Positions 36,696-44,670 of a stretch of DNA of 64,000 nt are shown here, piece by piece (the first letter of the stretch is position 1; every line of letters starts with the position of its first letter). Source of the DNA: Ryuthela nishihirai (taxonomy: Eukaryota > Arthropoda > Arachnida > Araneae > Heptathelidae); the NCBI GenBank assembly GCA_038380435.1, contig JAWZYU010000027.1:1237156-1301155 (forward strand), read 5' to 3'. The notes under the pieces are model-generated. The model ran no database searches, was not told the origin of the DNA, and saw only the letters and a list, made by a program, of their open reading frames with translations. The position numbers were made by a program, and so were the translations under genes.

Positions 36696-37066
36696 TTTTT
36701 TATAAATGTTTAATTGCTTCTTCATTATATATAATATATATATACTAATTAATAATGTATACTCTTTTATCATTTTTCTTTCATTGCATATTCATACGCA
36801 TACAATGAAAACATTTTCACATTAATTACAATTCTTACTTAAACAAGTTTAGCTGCTTTCGGATATCTGTACGGACACTGAAACAAGTTTTAATTTTTAA
36901 CCCCTGATGTTTGAAAAGACATCGATCTTAAAGAGGAAGAGGTTGCATTGTGTCTAATGTTGCCAACTCTGGCAATAAATAATAAATGGACAGCATCACA
37001 ACGGTACAATTGCGAAATGAACTCGTAAAGAATCACGAGAAGCAAAACCATTATCAATGAACTCAC

Positions 37067-37155
37067 CAGTTTTTTCAGAACTTTTCTTTTGAAGAAAGAA
37101 TGCGACAAATAGGTTTTATCTCCGAGTCGTTGCTCGGGATCTTTCAACAGGAGCT
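37067..37155 (-). pseudogene. Ser/Thr kinase gene, C-terminal piece left of the Polinton
   Basis: Minus-strand codons read LLKDPEQRLG, then YLSHSFFKRKVLKKL. This is the end of a kinase C-lobe (the KDPxxRLG and HxFF signatures typical of AGC and related kinases). A canonical donor GTGAGT (plus 37,061-37,066) follows at once. The frame fits exactly onto the kinase piece at 53,965-55,115 when one copy of the 6-bp duplication is discounted, so this is the displaced end of the same exon. The intron that should follow would lie to the left. Confidence 0.85.
37150..37155. other. Polinton target-site duplication, left
   Basis: GGAGCT precedes the left terminus, and the same six bases follow the right terminus at 53,965-53,970. 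Six base pairs is the normal Polinton duplication length. Confidence 0.9.
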
Positions 37156-37339
37156 AGTAGTATCATCACACCCGGGGAATCCCCCTTTGCACAGTGCTTT
37201 CCCCCCTATGTCGCAATCGTCCACGTTGCCTTCTTGCCTTGGACCCCCTATGTCGCAATCGACCGGAAATTGACCTGTGCTGGGCCATGCTGCCTTCTGA
37301 ACTTTGACCCCTATGTCGCAATCGACCGGAAATTGACCC
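37156..37339 (+). repeat. Polinton left terminal inverted repeat (184 bp)
   Basis: It starts AGTAGTATCATCACACCCGG. Within it the word CCCCTATGTCGCAATCGACC (or variant) occurs three times, at about 37,209, 37,246 and 37,308; two of these are followed by GGAAATTGACC. It matches the reverse complement of 53,781-53,964 with about five or six mismatches. Confidence 0.95.
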
Positions 37340-37419
37340 CTATGTTACAACCCCCCCGGAAATTGACTCGTAATTTTCCAAGTACCTTGTAAACCCCCCC
37401 AAGGTCACGGTTCTGGCTG

Positions 37420-37426
37420 TATATAA
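37420..37426 (+). promoter_or_regulatory. TATA box of the left, plus-strand gene block
   Basis: TATATAA lies 41 bp upstream of the first ATG at 37,467, just inside the left TIR. The spacing allows a very short leader. Confidence 0.6.
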
Positions 37427-37466
37427 CCGCTGAAAAAGGTTTGACATTTATTCTGAGCCACACGTT

Positions 37467-37820
37467 ATGGACGACGACGACAACTTGGATTTTGGTCATA
37501 ATTGGACGAGTGATGTAGACTCCGGCTACGAGAGCGATCCACAACACTTTCGAACGCGTATTCGTCGATTGCTACGTCGACCTGTGATTGTGCCACCTCC
37601 TCCACCGCCACCCCCACCTCCAGCCGTCACTATTAAGATGTTGCCGCGACCTGGGATTGGTGGTCCGATGCTACGGGCTGTTGTCGTGGAGGACACTACC
37701 CCACCACCACCTACAAGACTACGTGGACCGCTGGTGATGAAGCCGCCCGAAACCTGGCCCCCGGGATTACCGCAGAACATCGTTCAGGCTCTGAGACGTA
37801 AACGACAGAGACGTCTGTAG
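37467..37820 (+). CDS. Proline-rich basic 117-aa protein of unknown function
   Basis: This is the first plus-strand gene of the Polinton. It begins MDDDDNLDFGHNWTSDVDSG, an acidic head, then a basic RIRRLLRRPV patch, a run of eleven prolines near residue 45, further PPPPTRL and a very basic tail (RRKRQRRL). It has no catalytic motif. An acidic N-terminus plus proline-rich linker plus basic tail would fit a regulatory or DNA/partner-binding protein, but that is inference. The poly-proline run lies in a CCACCTCC-rich tract that could vary in length. The short leader behind a TATA box at 37,420 supports expression. Confidence 0.6.
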   Translation: MDDDDNLDFGHNWTSDVDSGYESDPQHFRTRIRRLLRRPVIVPPPPPPPPPPAVTIKMLPRPGIGGPMLRAVVVEDTTPPPPTRLRGPLVMKPPETWPPGLPQNIVQALRRKRQRRL

Positions 37821-37874
37821 CCTGTGTGAAGACGTCAAGTGTTTTTGTCTCCAGATACTCGAACTAGTGCAACC

Positions 37875-38414
37875 ATGCAAAACATCTGTATGGTTCTAGA
37901 TCTCGACGGTTTCCATGTAAATGGTCGTTTCTTAGTGCGCGAACTTGGATATGCAACTCTGAATGGGAAATGTGGTGTCTACCGTTTCAATCTTCGGCAA
38001 CACCAACCTTTGTCAGTAAAAGACAGAAGGACAGTCAGCTACGTATCTAAATATGTGATAGGTCTACCCTTTCGTCCTCTGCTTCGTGAAAAGGTGTGGT
38101 CATTACATCACGTTCCTAACATCGTGAAATATGCTTACAAACTTGCACGTACTGAAGAAGCTACTGTGGTGGGTTACAAAGGAGGTACTGTGGAAAGAAA
38201 TCTCTTGGAACAATTAAATCTGCCCAGTGTTAATCTCGAACTTTACGGCTGCCCCAAATATTGTGATCTCCCAAAAGTTTCCGAGTTCGAGTGCGGATAT
38301 CACACCGGAGAGGACGTCCACTGCTCTTTAGCCGAAACAGCTGCTTTCTTCGGATGGATCGATCGTCGTCGAGAACATGTCCCAACAAACACTTGCTTAT
38401 CAGATCGTTCCTGA
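37875..38414 (+). CDS. RNase H-fold/exonuclease-like protein (tentative), 179 aa
   Basis: I start at the ATG at 37,875 (context GCAACCATG), because the longer frame opens with GTG at 37,839. The protein begins MQNICMVLDLDGFHVNGRF. A D-x-D next to a hydrophobic strand, a central GYKGGTVERNLLEQL and a C-terminal HCSLAETAAFFGWI fall in the order of the three acidic motifs of DEDD-type exonucleases, with several residues changed. Cysteines and histidines (YGCPKYCDLPK, CGYHTGEDVHC) could bind metal. The fold is a guess from motif order. It could equally be a nucleic-acid-binding relative without catalysis. It lies 54 bp after the proline-rich gene and 69 bp before the PC4-like gene. Confidence 0.5.
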   Translation: MQNICMVLDLDGFHVNGRFLVRELGYATLNGKCGVYRFNLRQHQPLSVKDRRTVSYVSKYVIGLPFRPLLREKVWSLHHVPNIVKYAYKLARTEEATVVGYKGGTVERNLLEQLNLPSVNLELYGCPKYCDLPKVSEFECGYHTGEDVHCSLAETAAFFGWIDRRREHVPTNTCLSDRS

Positions 38415-38444
38415 TTGGTCGTCCCAGGTGGTGCGGCTCTCTAG

Positions 38445-38451
38445 TTAAATA
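38445..38451 (+). promoter_or_regulatory. TATA-like element before the PC4-like gene
   Basis: TTAAATA lies 33 bp upstream of the ATG at 38,484, with a GTCATTG initiator-like word about 25 bp downstream of it. It suggests a separate start for this gene. Confidence 0.4.
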
Positions 38452-38483
38452 GGGAGCGAGTGCTGTGTGCGTCATTGTTCACG

Positions 38484-39278
38484 ATGCAGCCTAGCAATCC
38501 AGATGCGTGGTGTCTCGGTGAAGATGTTTACGTTGTACCTACACTGTTCAAAAATAAGTTTTCTGTGCACGTACGCCGCTACAAGAAATATGAAAATTGT
38601 GAACTCATCTACCCTACACTTGCAGGGGTTAGCCTCTCCATACCTGAATGGGAGGCTTTGTGTGCCACGGTCCCCCACATAGAGGATCAAGTGAAAATTG
38701 GCCCCGATCAACAGACATGGTACGTGACGCATGGTTTACGTGTCTACATGTATCGAACTGTGGATGGTGAACGTTGTGTCGAATTCATCAAAGAATCAGC
38801 AGACCAAAGAACTCTACAGTTCCGTGTTGTGAGACGTTGTATAACACTGAATGCTTCGCAGTGGTTCTCGCTGGCTATTCACTTAGACGAAGTGATGCGC
38901 ATTGTGCATGGCGTGTGCGGGACCCCCAAAGATCACCAACTCCGTACGGCTATTATGGAACATTCACAATTAATTCGACCTTTCCTACTGGGTCCTGTTT
39001 TCGACGATCCCGATTGTGTTTACCCGCTGCTGGTGAATATTTTTCAGCAAGAACTTATGCGTGTGATACCGTTAGATGGACTGCAACCCGAAGAAAAAAT
39101 ACCAACTATCGTAGGGTGGTCTGGTGACTTGGACATTAATGCCTTAGCAGAGGTATTTGTGGATACTGCCTGGAAACGAGGTCTGTTGAATTTTGTAGAT
39201 TCTGGTTTTGTTTGCAATCTAAAATATAACGCTATTGTCGACGAGGCAAAAAATGAAATGTATAAATTAAATAAATAA
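38484..39278 (+). CDS. Protein with two PC4-like (p15) ssDNA-binding folds, 264 aa
   Basis: I chose the ATG at 38,484 (MQPSNPDAWCLGEDVYVV) over an upstream CTG in the same frame. Residues 22-70 or so (FSVHVRRYKKYENCELIYPT, then LAGVSLSIPEWEALC) follow the PC4 pattern: two strands with basic residues, a P-T-x-x-G-V-S-L-S turn, then a helix with E-W. Residues 85-145 or so (GLRVYMYRTVDGERCVEF, then RRCITLNASQWFSLAI) repeat the pattern. PC4-family proteins bind single-stranded DNA and act in transcription or replication. In a protein-primed replicon such a protein could coat displaced strands. This is a motif-based inference. The C-terminal 110 residues are unassigned. An AATAAA overlaps the stop codon. 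Confidence 0.55.
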   Translation: MQPSNPDAWCLGEDVYVVPTLFKNKFSVHVRRYKKYENCELIYPTLAGVSLSIPEWEALCATVPHIEDQVKIGPDQQTWYVTHGLRVYMYRTVDGERCVEFIKESADQRTLQFRVVRRCITLNASQWFSLAIHLDEVMRIVHGVCGTPKDHQLRTAIMEHSQLIRPFLLGPVFDDPDCVYPLLVNIFQQELMRVIPLDGLQPEEKIPTIVGWSGDLDINALAEVFVDTAWKRGLLNFVDSGFVCNLKYNAIVDEAKNEMYKLNK

Positions 39279-39333
39279 TTGTATCCTTATATAATGTGTC
39301 TGTCTTTTCATTCAATGTCATTTTAGTCTTGGT

Positions 39334-39660
39334 ATGGATAGGAGAAAGAAGGTGTTAGCTAGTGTGGGTAGTGTAATCATGACAGTGTTAACGATAGCAG
39401 TGCTTGTATTAGAAATTGTAGCTCCTAGTAAAAATATTCAGTGTGGAGAGTCAAAAGCCTTAGACGACGAATACAAAATTCGTGTGTGTAACTTAACAGT
39501 TGACATCAGACAGTTTATAGGGGACGTTCCTACAGTGACAGGTGTTACACTTTCGCTACATCAATGGCAAAACCTGGTGGGGTACGACGTCTGGGTGCAG
39601 CAGAAAACAAAACTTTGGAGTCCCATTATTTCGACCCCGAAAGAGGATTCGGTAGTGTAA
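39334..39660 (+). CDS. Membrane-anchored small protein with a third PC4-like segment, 108 aa
   Basis: It begins MDRRKKVLASVGSVIMTVLT, so a basic start and a transmembrane helix at about residues 8-30. It continues YKIRVCNLTVDIRQFIGDVP, then TVTGVTLSLHQWQNLV, which is again the PC4-like strand-turn-helix pattern seen twice in the preceding gene. The last 97 bp overlap the integrase gene in another frame. It could be a duplicated and re-targeted derivative of the upstream gene. A membrane helix on a DNA-binding-type fold is odd, and the fold call is tentative. Confidence 0.5.
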   Translation: MDRRKKVLASVGSVIMTVLTIAVLVLEIVAPSKNIQCGESKALDDEYKIRVCNLTVDIRQFIGDVPTVTGVTLSLHQWQNLVGYDVWVQQKTKLWSPIISTPKEDSVV

Positions 39661-40628
39661 AAAAGTTAGCACAGAATACGGGACTGCCACTCAAACTCGT
39701 CCGTGAATGGTTAGAAAAGCAACCTGCCTACACGCTACATAAACCTGTTCGCAGAAAGTTCCCCCGTAACAAAGTTTACGTCACAGGGTTAGACGAACAA
39801 TGGCAAGCCGATCTCATGGTGGTGAAAAATCTAACTCGCTTCAATGACGGGTATCGCTACATATTAACAGTCATCGATGTGTTCTCGAGGTACGGGTGGG
39901 CGGTTGCCATGAAGGTTAAAACAGGGAAAGAAATGGTATTGGCTTTCAAAAAAATCCTTTCCAAGGGTCGGTCTCCAATGAATTTAAATACGGATCAGGG
40001 TACGGAATTTACCAACAGAGTGTTCCAGAAATTCCTGAAAAAGAAAGGTATTCGGTTCTTTGCCACCTACTCTGACAAAAAAGCAGCTTTGGTGGAGAGA
40101 TGGAATCGTACCCTACGCGAGAGACTGGGGAGATATTATACACGCAATAACACCTACCGCTACCTGGATGTGCTACCGCGCGTTGTACGGGGATACAATG
40201 CCACCGTTCACAGTGCACACGATATGGCTCCCAAGGACGTGACCTTACGCAATGAAGACGTTGTGTGGGTTCGACTCTATCGCAATCCGACCGTAGTAAA
40301 AGAAAAACCAGCATTTAAAGTGGGGGACACGGTTCGACTAGCCAGTGTAAAAGTACCCTTCAAGAAGGCAGGAACGCATTTGTGGACCGAAGAAATATTT
40401 ATAGTCGACAAGGTGTTACAGCGACAACCCCCTGTGTATGTCATACGGGATTCCGAGGGAGAAGTGTTGAAAGGTACATTCTATAAATCGGAACTTCAAA
40501 AAGTGACAGAACCCGAACTTTACACGGTCGAGAAAATAATCGAGCGTAAAGGTCACAAGGCACTGGTCAAATTTCGTGGTTATCCCAAACCTTCCTGGAT
40601 CCCTAAAAAATGGATAGTTTCTACCTGA
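39564..40628 (+). CDS. INT: Polinton integrase (retroviral type) with C-terminal chromodomain
   Basis: This 354-aa integrase joins the element ends to host DNA. The start MAKPGGVRRLGAAENKTLES is followed by the Polinton-type YFDPERGFGSVKKL helical region and AYTLHKPVRRKF. The DDE core is clear: QWQADLMVV (first Asp, about residue 82), LNTDQGTEF (second Asp, about residue 144) and KAALVERWNRTLRERL (Glu, about residue 179). An SH3-like segment (KPAFKVGDTVRLAS) leads to a chromodomain at about residues 315-352 (YTVEKIIERKGHKALVKFRG, then WIPKKWI), which may tether insertion to modified chromatin. The frame is intact. It overlaps the preceding gene by 97 bp and the next by 19 bp. Confidence 0.95.
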   Translation: MAKPGGVRRLGAAENKTLESHYFDPERGFGSVKKLAQNTGLPLKLVREWLEKQPAYTLHKPVRRKFPRNKVYVTGLDEQWQADLMVVKNLTRFNDGYRYILTVIDVFSRYGWAVAMKVKTGKEMVLAFKKILSKGRSPMNLNTDQGTEFTNRVFQKFLKKKGIRFFATYSDKKAALVERWNRTLRERLGRYYTRNNTYRYLDVLPRVVRGYNATVHSAHDMAPKDVTLRNEDVVWVRLYRNPTVVKEKPAFKVGDTVRLASVKVPFKKAGTHLWTEEIFIVDKVLQRQPPVYVIRDSEGEVLKGTFYKSELQKVTEPELYTVEKIIERKGHKALVKFRGYPKPSWIPKKWIVST

Positions 40629-41647
40629 CCCTACCCTCCACGGCTAGTCAGAATATTTACCCAAACAATTCGCAGACTGATTTCACGGTTCGTCTAGCAC
40701 AACCCCTAAGACTGAGTGGAAAATGGAAAGTGGGACTAGCAGAAGTTCACTTACCCGTGAGCTGGTACAATGTGGACGGTTCTAATGACACGTATGAATA
40801 TTACGCTCCCACCGAAGAATACAGGAAAATCAAACTTAAACAGGGTAAAATAACTCGAATGGAACTGTTGTCTCTCCTCACCACCCAACTTCCAAAAGAA
40901 ATAATAGTTTCCTATAACAGCGGTTACTGGGTATTCAAACCGAGTGAGGGATACGGTTTGATGTTTCCTAAAACGAATTTCGGTAAACTTCTGTGTATCG
41001 GGGAGGGTGAAGTTGACAAACCCTTCCACCAACGATTTGCCAGCAAACTTTGCAATACACCAACGTTCGACATAGATGACGAGTGTTATTTCTACGTGAT
41101 CCCTCCAGGTAGTTTCCAAGAACGAAAGGTGCCCCACGGACGATACGAAACTGCCGAATCATTATTCGATGCAATGAATCAGATGTTACCCTACAGGCTG
41201 AGAAAAGCTTACCGTTTCAAGCAACAGGCAGATCACACCGTATTGATGGATACAGACAAGTCGCATTACATTAAATTTCCTCGATCGAACCCCGGATTAG
41301 GAGACATGCTAGGAATTACTAAATTAGATATACCACTGAATAAAGTTCAGGGTGACTATCCCATCGATATGAACAGAGGAATGTATGGTATTTATTTGTA
41401 TTCAGACCTGATTGTGCCTCAGTTGTTAGGTGATACTCACGGCGAACTGTTGCGTGTCGTGAACCCCGCCGTCAGAACCAGTAATAACGAAGCCATTGTT
41501 GCAGTGTATCAGCAACCTGATTACTACCCCCTTGCAAGGAACAGTTTCGAGAGTGTGAGAATCTTCCTTCGTACCGACACCGGAGAACCTCTGCATTTTA
41601 AATTCGGTAAAGTTTTAGTCAAGTTACATTTCCGCCATGAGGGTTAA
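40610..41647 (+). CDS. mCP: Minor capsid (penton-type jelly-roll) protein
   Basis: This 345-aa protein starts MDSFYLTLPSTASQNIYPNN and continues TDFTVRLAQPLRLSGKWKVG, then LAEVHLPVSWYNV. These form the well-conserved N-terminal block of the Polinton protein identified in the literature as the minor (penton) jelly-roll capsid protein. It would sit at the vertices of an icosahedral particle. There are no breaks. The start is fixed by the conserved FYLTLPS motif at residue 4. It overlaps the integrase by 19 bp and the next gene by 11 bp, as in a tightly packed late gene block. Confidence 0.85.
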   Translation: MDSFYLTLPSTASQNIYPNNSQTDFTVRLAQPLRLSGKWKVGLAEVHLPVSWYNVDGSNDTYEYYAPTEEYRKIKLKQGKITRMELLSLLTTQLPKEIIVSYNSGYWVFKPSEGYGLMFPKTNFGKLLCIGEGEVDKPFHQRFASKLCNTPTFDIDDECYFYVIPPGSFQERKVPHGRYETAESLFDAMNQMLPYRLRKAYRFKQQADHTVLMDTDKSHYIKFPRSNPGLGDMLGITKLDIPLNKVQGDYPIDMNRGMYGIYLYSDLIVPQLLGDTHGELLRVVNPAVRTSNNEAIVAVYQQPDYYPLARNSFESVRIFLRTDTGEPLHFKFGKVLVKLHFRHEG

Positions 41648-42026
41648 ATTCGTTCCCCCTTCTGCAGATGCCTACGTGAGCTACTACAAGAGCCAAACGG
41701 GGAAGGGTGTGTTCCGTGGTCCTCGTTATCAGAGAGGCGATGGGCTAGGAAGCATCTTTGCCACTATTGGACGTTTCATCAGCCCTCTCGTACGACCTGC
41801 ACTGTCCACCCTACGTAAGGGTGGGCTACGGTTCGTTTCAGAGATGTCCCAGGGGCAAAATTTCAAATCTGCAGCCAAAGCGGGACTCCGTGAAGCGGGC
41901 GCCGACCTATTACAACGTGCCAGTTCAAAGCTGCAGGGAGGGAAAGGAATAAAACGCCGCCGTCAGCATCCCAAGGTTCATAAAGTGAAGAGACACTGTA
42001 CTGTGCAGGACGTGTTTTCATCATGA
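41637..42026 (+). CDS. Small virion-core-like protein (adenovirus pX/pVI-like), 129 aa
   Basis: The N-terminal half carries a Y-Y-K-S-Q-T-G-K-G-V-F-R-G-P turn and QRGDGLGSIFATIGRFISPL, a glycine-rich then amphipathic/hydrophobic stretch usual in the small capsid-associated protein next to Polinton capsid genes. The C-terminus is highly basic (GIKRRRQHPKVHKVKRH), suited to DNA binding. Position between minor and major capsid genes, and an ATGA overlap with the latter, support a virion role such as core packing or membrane activity. The comparison with adenovirus pX or pVI is by layout, not proven homology. Confidence 0.65.
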   Translation: MRVKFVPPSADAYVSYYKSQTGKGVFRGPRYQRGDGLGSIFATIGRFISPLVRPALSTLRKGGLRFVSEMSQGQNFKSAAKAGLREAGADLLQRASSKLQGGKGIKRRRQHPKVHKVKRHCTVQDVFSS

Positions 42027-43318
42027 GCATTCAGAAAATTCACGCTGATTCTGGCGACTGTGCCAATTCAGAACTGGACCTGTTTCTGATCCCTCCCACA
42101 GTCTCACAATTAGAAAGAGGTTGCTATGTCAATTATTTACCTGTGGCTTCCTTGGAAGGTAATGCTCCACTTGAATTCATCGTGAAAGGAACAGACGATT
42201 ACATTGATCTATCCCGATGTCACCTACGTCTCGTCTTGAAAATTGTAAAATCCGATGGTACAGCACCGTCGGAAGTGATTGCTCCCTGCAATCATTTCTT
42301 CCATGCCCTCTTCAGCCAGGTTGACGTCTTCCTCAATGATCACCTAGTGAGTGCTTCTCACACCCTGTACCCCTACAGGGCATACCTGGAGACTCTATTG
42401 AATTACGGTACCGATGCCACACGAAGCCAGCTCGGCACCTCGCTCTGGTACCTCGACACCCCCGGTAAAATGGAACTGACGAGTCGGGAGAACGAAGGAT
42501 GGCATCAGCGCAAGGGCTACGTCAAACCAACAGGTATCGAACTCATCTCGTGGATCCACGCCGACCTGTTTAATCAAGATCGTTACCTGCTCAATCAAGT
42601 CGACCTGAGACTGCGTTTATTGAGATCCAAACCCGAATTCTGTCTCGTGACAGGTGAAGCAGACCCCTCTTACAAAGTACAGATACACGAAGCTGAATTT
42701 TTCGTGCGTAAAGTCAAACTCACTTCGAGTGTCATCCTCGCACACGCTCGCCTGCTGAGTTCAGAGAGTGCCAAGTACCCTCTGCGAAGAACGGATTTAC
42801 GTATGTTTTCCATCGCTTCGGGACTGACGAGTGTGAACCGTGACAATTTATTTCTAGGACAGCTCCCCGTACGTCTGGTACTGGGTATGGTGGAAAGTAC
42901 CAGCCTGAATGGATCGTACGAAAAAAATCCCTTCAACTTCCAACATTTCGACTTAAACTACATCAGTCTTCACATTGACAGCGATCACCAGTCCTACACA
43001 CCCGACTTTGCGAATGGGCGCTATCTCCGCTGTTACCAAGGATTATTGGAAGCTGTGGATGCCTGGAAATCCGATAGTGGTATTAACTTATCACGAAAAG
43101 CCTATGGAGAAGGTTTTACATTGTTTGGATTCCAATTGACCCCCGAGCAACGTGAATGCAATCAAGTGTTTTCTTTAATAAAGAGTGGGAGTGTGAGAGT
43201 CGAATTAAAGTTTGCCAAGCCGCTACTCGCATCGGTCACTGTGATCCTGTATGCCGAATATCAGAATTTGCTGGAAATCCCATTGGATCGTAAAGTCCTG
43301 TTTGACTACAGCTCATGA
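42023..43318 (+). CDS. MCP: Major capsid protein, double jelly-roll
   Basis: This 431-aa protein begins MSIQKIHADSGDCANSELDL, with LFLIPPTVSQLERGCYVNYL and IDLSRCHLRLVLKIV as the first strands. A FFHALFSQVDVFLNDHLVS block and a PYRAYLETLLNYG helix follow; these are the conserved signature of Polinton/adintovirus major capsid proteins. The C-terminal roll is seen as FTLFGFQLTPEQ, then VRVELKFAKPLLASVTVILY. Such trimers build the shell of a T-lattice particle. The length fits the smaller Polinton capsids. It is intact, with ATGA overlaps on both sides (with the pX-like gene and the protease). Confidence 0.92.
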   Translation: MSIQKIHADSGDCANSELDLFLIPPTVSQLERGCYVNYLPVASLEGNAPLEFIVKGTDDYIDLSRCHLRLVLKIVKSDGTAPSEVIAPCNHFFHALFSQVDVFLNDHLVSASHTLYPYRAYLETLLNYGTDATRSQLGTSLWYLDTPGKMELTSRENEGWHQRKGYVKPTGIELISWIHADLFNQDRYLLNQVDLRLRLLRSKPEFCLVTGEADPSYKVQIHEAEFFVRKVKLTSSVILAHARLLSSESAKYPLRRTDLRMFSIASGLTSVNRDNLFLGQLPVRLVLGMVESTSLNGSYEKNPFNFQHFDLNYISLHIDSDHQSYTPDFANGRYLRCYQGLLEAVDAWKSDSGINLSRKAYGEGFTLFGFQLTPEQRECNQVFSLIKSGSVRVELKFAKPLLASVTVILYAEYQNLLEIPLDRKVLFDYSS

Positions 43319-43761
43319 ATACCTATCAACTAGAATCCATCCTTTCGATGTTACCCACAAGTCTCGGAGTGTTCCCCCGTGACAGACTACCTAGCAGAAT
43401 CAATCAGCCAGAAGCCTTGTTTATCTACAATACCGATCCGTCCTCCATGCCTGGATCACACTGGATAGCAGTTTACAAGAAAGGAATGCACGTGGATCAC
43501 TTTGACCCCCTAGGTACGAGTCCCGATGTCTCAATGCAAGAATACTACAGTCGACTAGGCATACGTCACGTCTTACATCCTTCGATACCTCTGCAGGACC
43601 CCCTGGGAGACACTTGCGGTGCTCACTGTCTGTATTTCCTGTTTAAAAGAGCGTGTGGTTCGACTCTTCCCACAGTACTGCATCGTGATTACACGTGTCG
43701 AGTAGACTTTAACGACTGCATGGTGTTGCGATGGCTCTCCGAACTCCTTCAAATATTATAA
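43315..43761 (+). CDS. PRO: Adenain-like cysteine protease (maturation protease)
   Basis: This 148-aa protease matches the C5/C48-type maturation protease of Polintons. The catalytic His is in PGSHWIAVYKKG, the acidic partner in DHFDPLGT, the Gln in SIPLQDPLGD and the nucleophile Cys in DTCGAHCLYFLF. It would trim capsid and core precursors during particle maturation. Length and motif spacing are typical, and no break is seen. Its end overlaps the ATPase start by 31 bp. Confidence 0.92.
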   Translation: MNTYQLESILSMLPTSLGVFPRDRLPSRINQPEALFIYNTDPSSMPGSHWIAVYKKGMHVDHFDPLGTSPDVSMQEYYSRLGIRHVLHPSIPLQDPLGDTCGAHCLYFLFKRACGSTLPTVLHRDYTCRVDFNDCMVLRWLSELLQIL

Positions 43762-44357
43762 TTGCTGCTCCTTCACAGTGTGGAAAGACGACTTTCACTC
43801 TGAAACTCATCAAAGAAGCAGCTCAAGTATTCGAACCCCCACCCCAACGTGTCGTTTACTGCTACGGTGAGTGGCAGCCTGCCTTTGAACCCTTCAAGAA
43901 AACGGTGGAATTTTATGAAGGACTACCTACGGATCTGGAATTTGATCCCCTCAGACCTACACTTCTGGTACTGGATGACTTGATGGAACAGTCTGTAGCC
44001 AGCGAACGCATATCACAATTGTTTATTCGTGGTGGTCATCATAAAAATATCACGATTGTCCTGATATTACAAAATCTGTTTTTAAAGGGAAGACATTCGA
44101 GGACTATATCGCTCAATGCTCACTACATGTTTTTATTTCGCAACTGTCGGGATGCTTCACAAATAACTCACCTGGCGAGACAAGTATACCCCCATCAATC
44201 TAAACTCCTGACGGATGCTTATAGGTTAGCTACACAAGCAACCTGTGGCTATTTGTGTGTTGACCTTCATCCCAGAACGTTAGATACTGAAAGGCTCCGT
44301 GCAAAGATTCTTCCATCAGAAGAACCCGAAATACTTTACGTTCCAAATGAAAGTTAA
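43731..44357 (+). CDS. ATP: Genome-packaging ATPase (FtsK/HerA, A32-like)
   Basis: This 208-aa ATPase opens MALRTPSNIIIAAPSQCGKT, so the Walker A P-loop (APSQCGKTTF) lies at residues 13-22 or so. Walker B is LLVLDDLM at about residues 80-87, and a sensor-type VLILQNLF follows. This is the minimal Polinton form of the motor that pumps DNA into capsids. The start chosen is the only ATG close before the P-loop. It overlaps the protease by 31 bp and the next gene by 11 bp. Confidence 0.92.
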   Translation: MALRTPSNIIIAAPSQCGKTTFTLKLIKEAAQVFEPPPQRVVYCYGEWQPAFEPFKKTVEFYEGLPTDLEFDPLRPTLLVLDDLMEQSVASERISQLFIRGGHHKNITIVLILQNLFLKGRHSRTISLNAHYMFLFRNCRDASQITHLARQVYPHQSKLLTDAYRLATQATCGYLCVDLHPRTLDTERLRAKILPSEEPEILYVPNES

Positions 44358-44670
44358 ATCTCAAGGCCCGTTCCTTCAGTGCTTGCCAAAGCTAGGGGGA
44401 AAGCAGCGTGCAGCTCTGATGAAGCACATCTCCGACCCCCAGATGTATGCTCTATGTGAAGTGTGTTCCAATTTCTTAAAAGGCAATATACCTGTCTCCC
44501 ATCGAGTATTAAAGAATTTACGCCAGCACAAGACGGTCATAAGGAGTCTAGCATCCAAACGTGCATCTTTACGCCACAAGAAGCATCTCCTGCAGCGTGG
44601 TTCAGGGTTCATTATACCACTATTGACTGCTGCCCTCCCCCTGCTGGTATCGTTATTTAGAAAAAAATGA
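44347..44670 (+). CDS. Small basic protein with C-terminal hydrophobic anchor, 107 aa
   Basis: The ATG at 44,347 lies inside the last codons of the ATPase gene. Features are GKQRAALMKHISDPQM, a Cys pair (ALCEVCSNFLKGNIPVS), a basic helix (RASLRHKKHLLQRGSGF) and a hydrophobic C-terminus (IIPLLTAALPLLVSLF). This layout recurs in small proteins after the ATPase in animal Polintons and has been compared with adenovirus core or membrane-lytic proteins. The function is inferred only. Its stop overlaps the next start (ATGA). Confidence 0.65.
   Translation: MKVKSQGPFLQCLPKLGGKQRAALMKHISDPQMYALCEVCSNFLKGNIPVSHRVLKNLRQHKTVIRSLASKRASLRHKKHLLQRGSGFIIPLLTAALPLLVSLFRKK

Larger units (their letters stand above)
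35532..36889. other. Intron-like AT-rich sequence with two SINE A copies
   Basis: There is no coding signal apart from the SINEs at 35,976 and 36,518. It lies downstream (minus strand) of the kinase splice donor at 37,066, so it could be intron. Confidence 0.4.

Noticed and set aside
37190..37340. CRISPR-like array (CTATGTCGCAATCGACCGG repeats with spacers)
   Set aside because: There are only three units, the same set is found inverted at the other end of the element, and the setting is eukaryotic. These are TIR-internal repeats.
39334..39660. Treating the 108-codon frame as noise because it overlaps the integrase
   Set aside because: I kept it as a feature. It has an ATG, a transmembrane helix and a PC4-like pattern matching the neighbour, although confidence is moderate.
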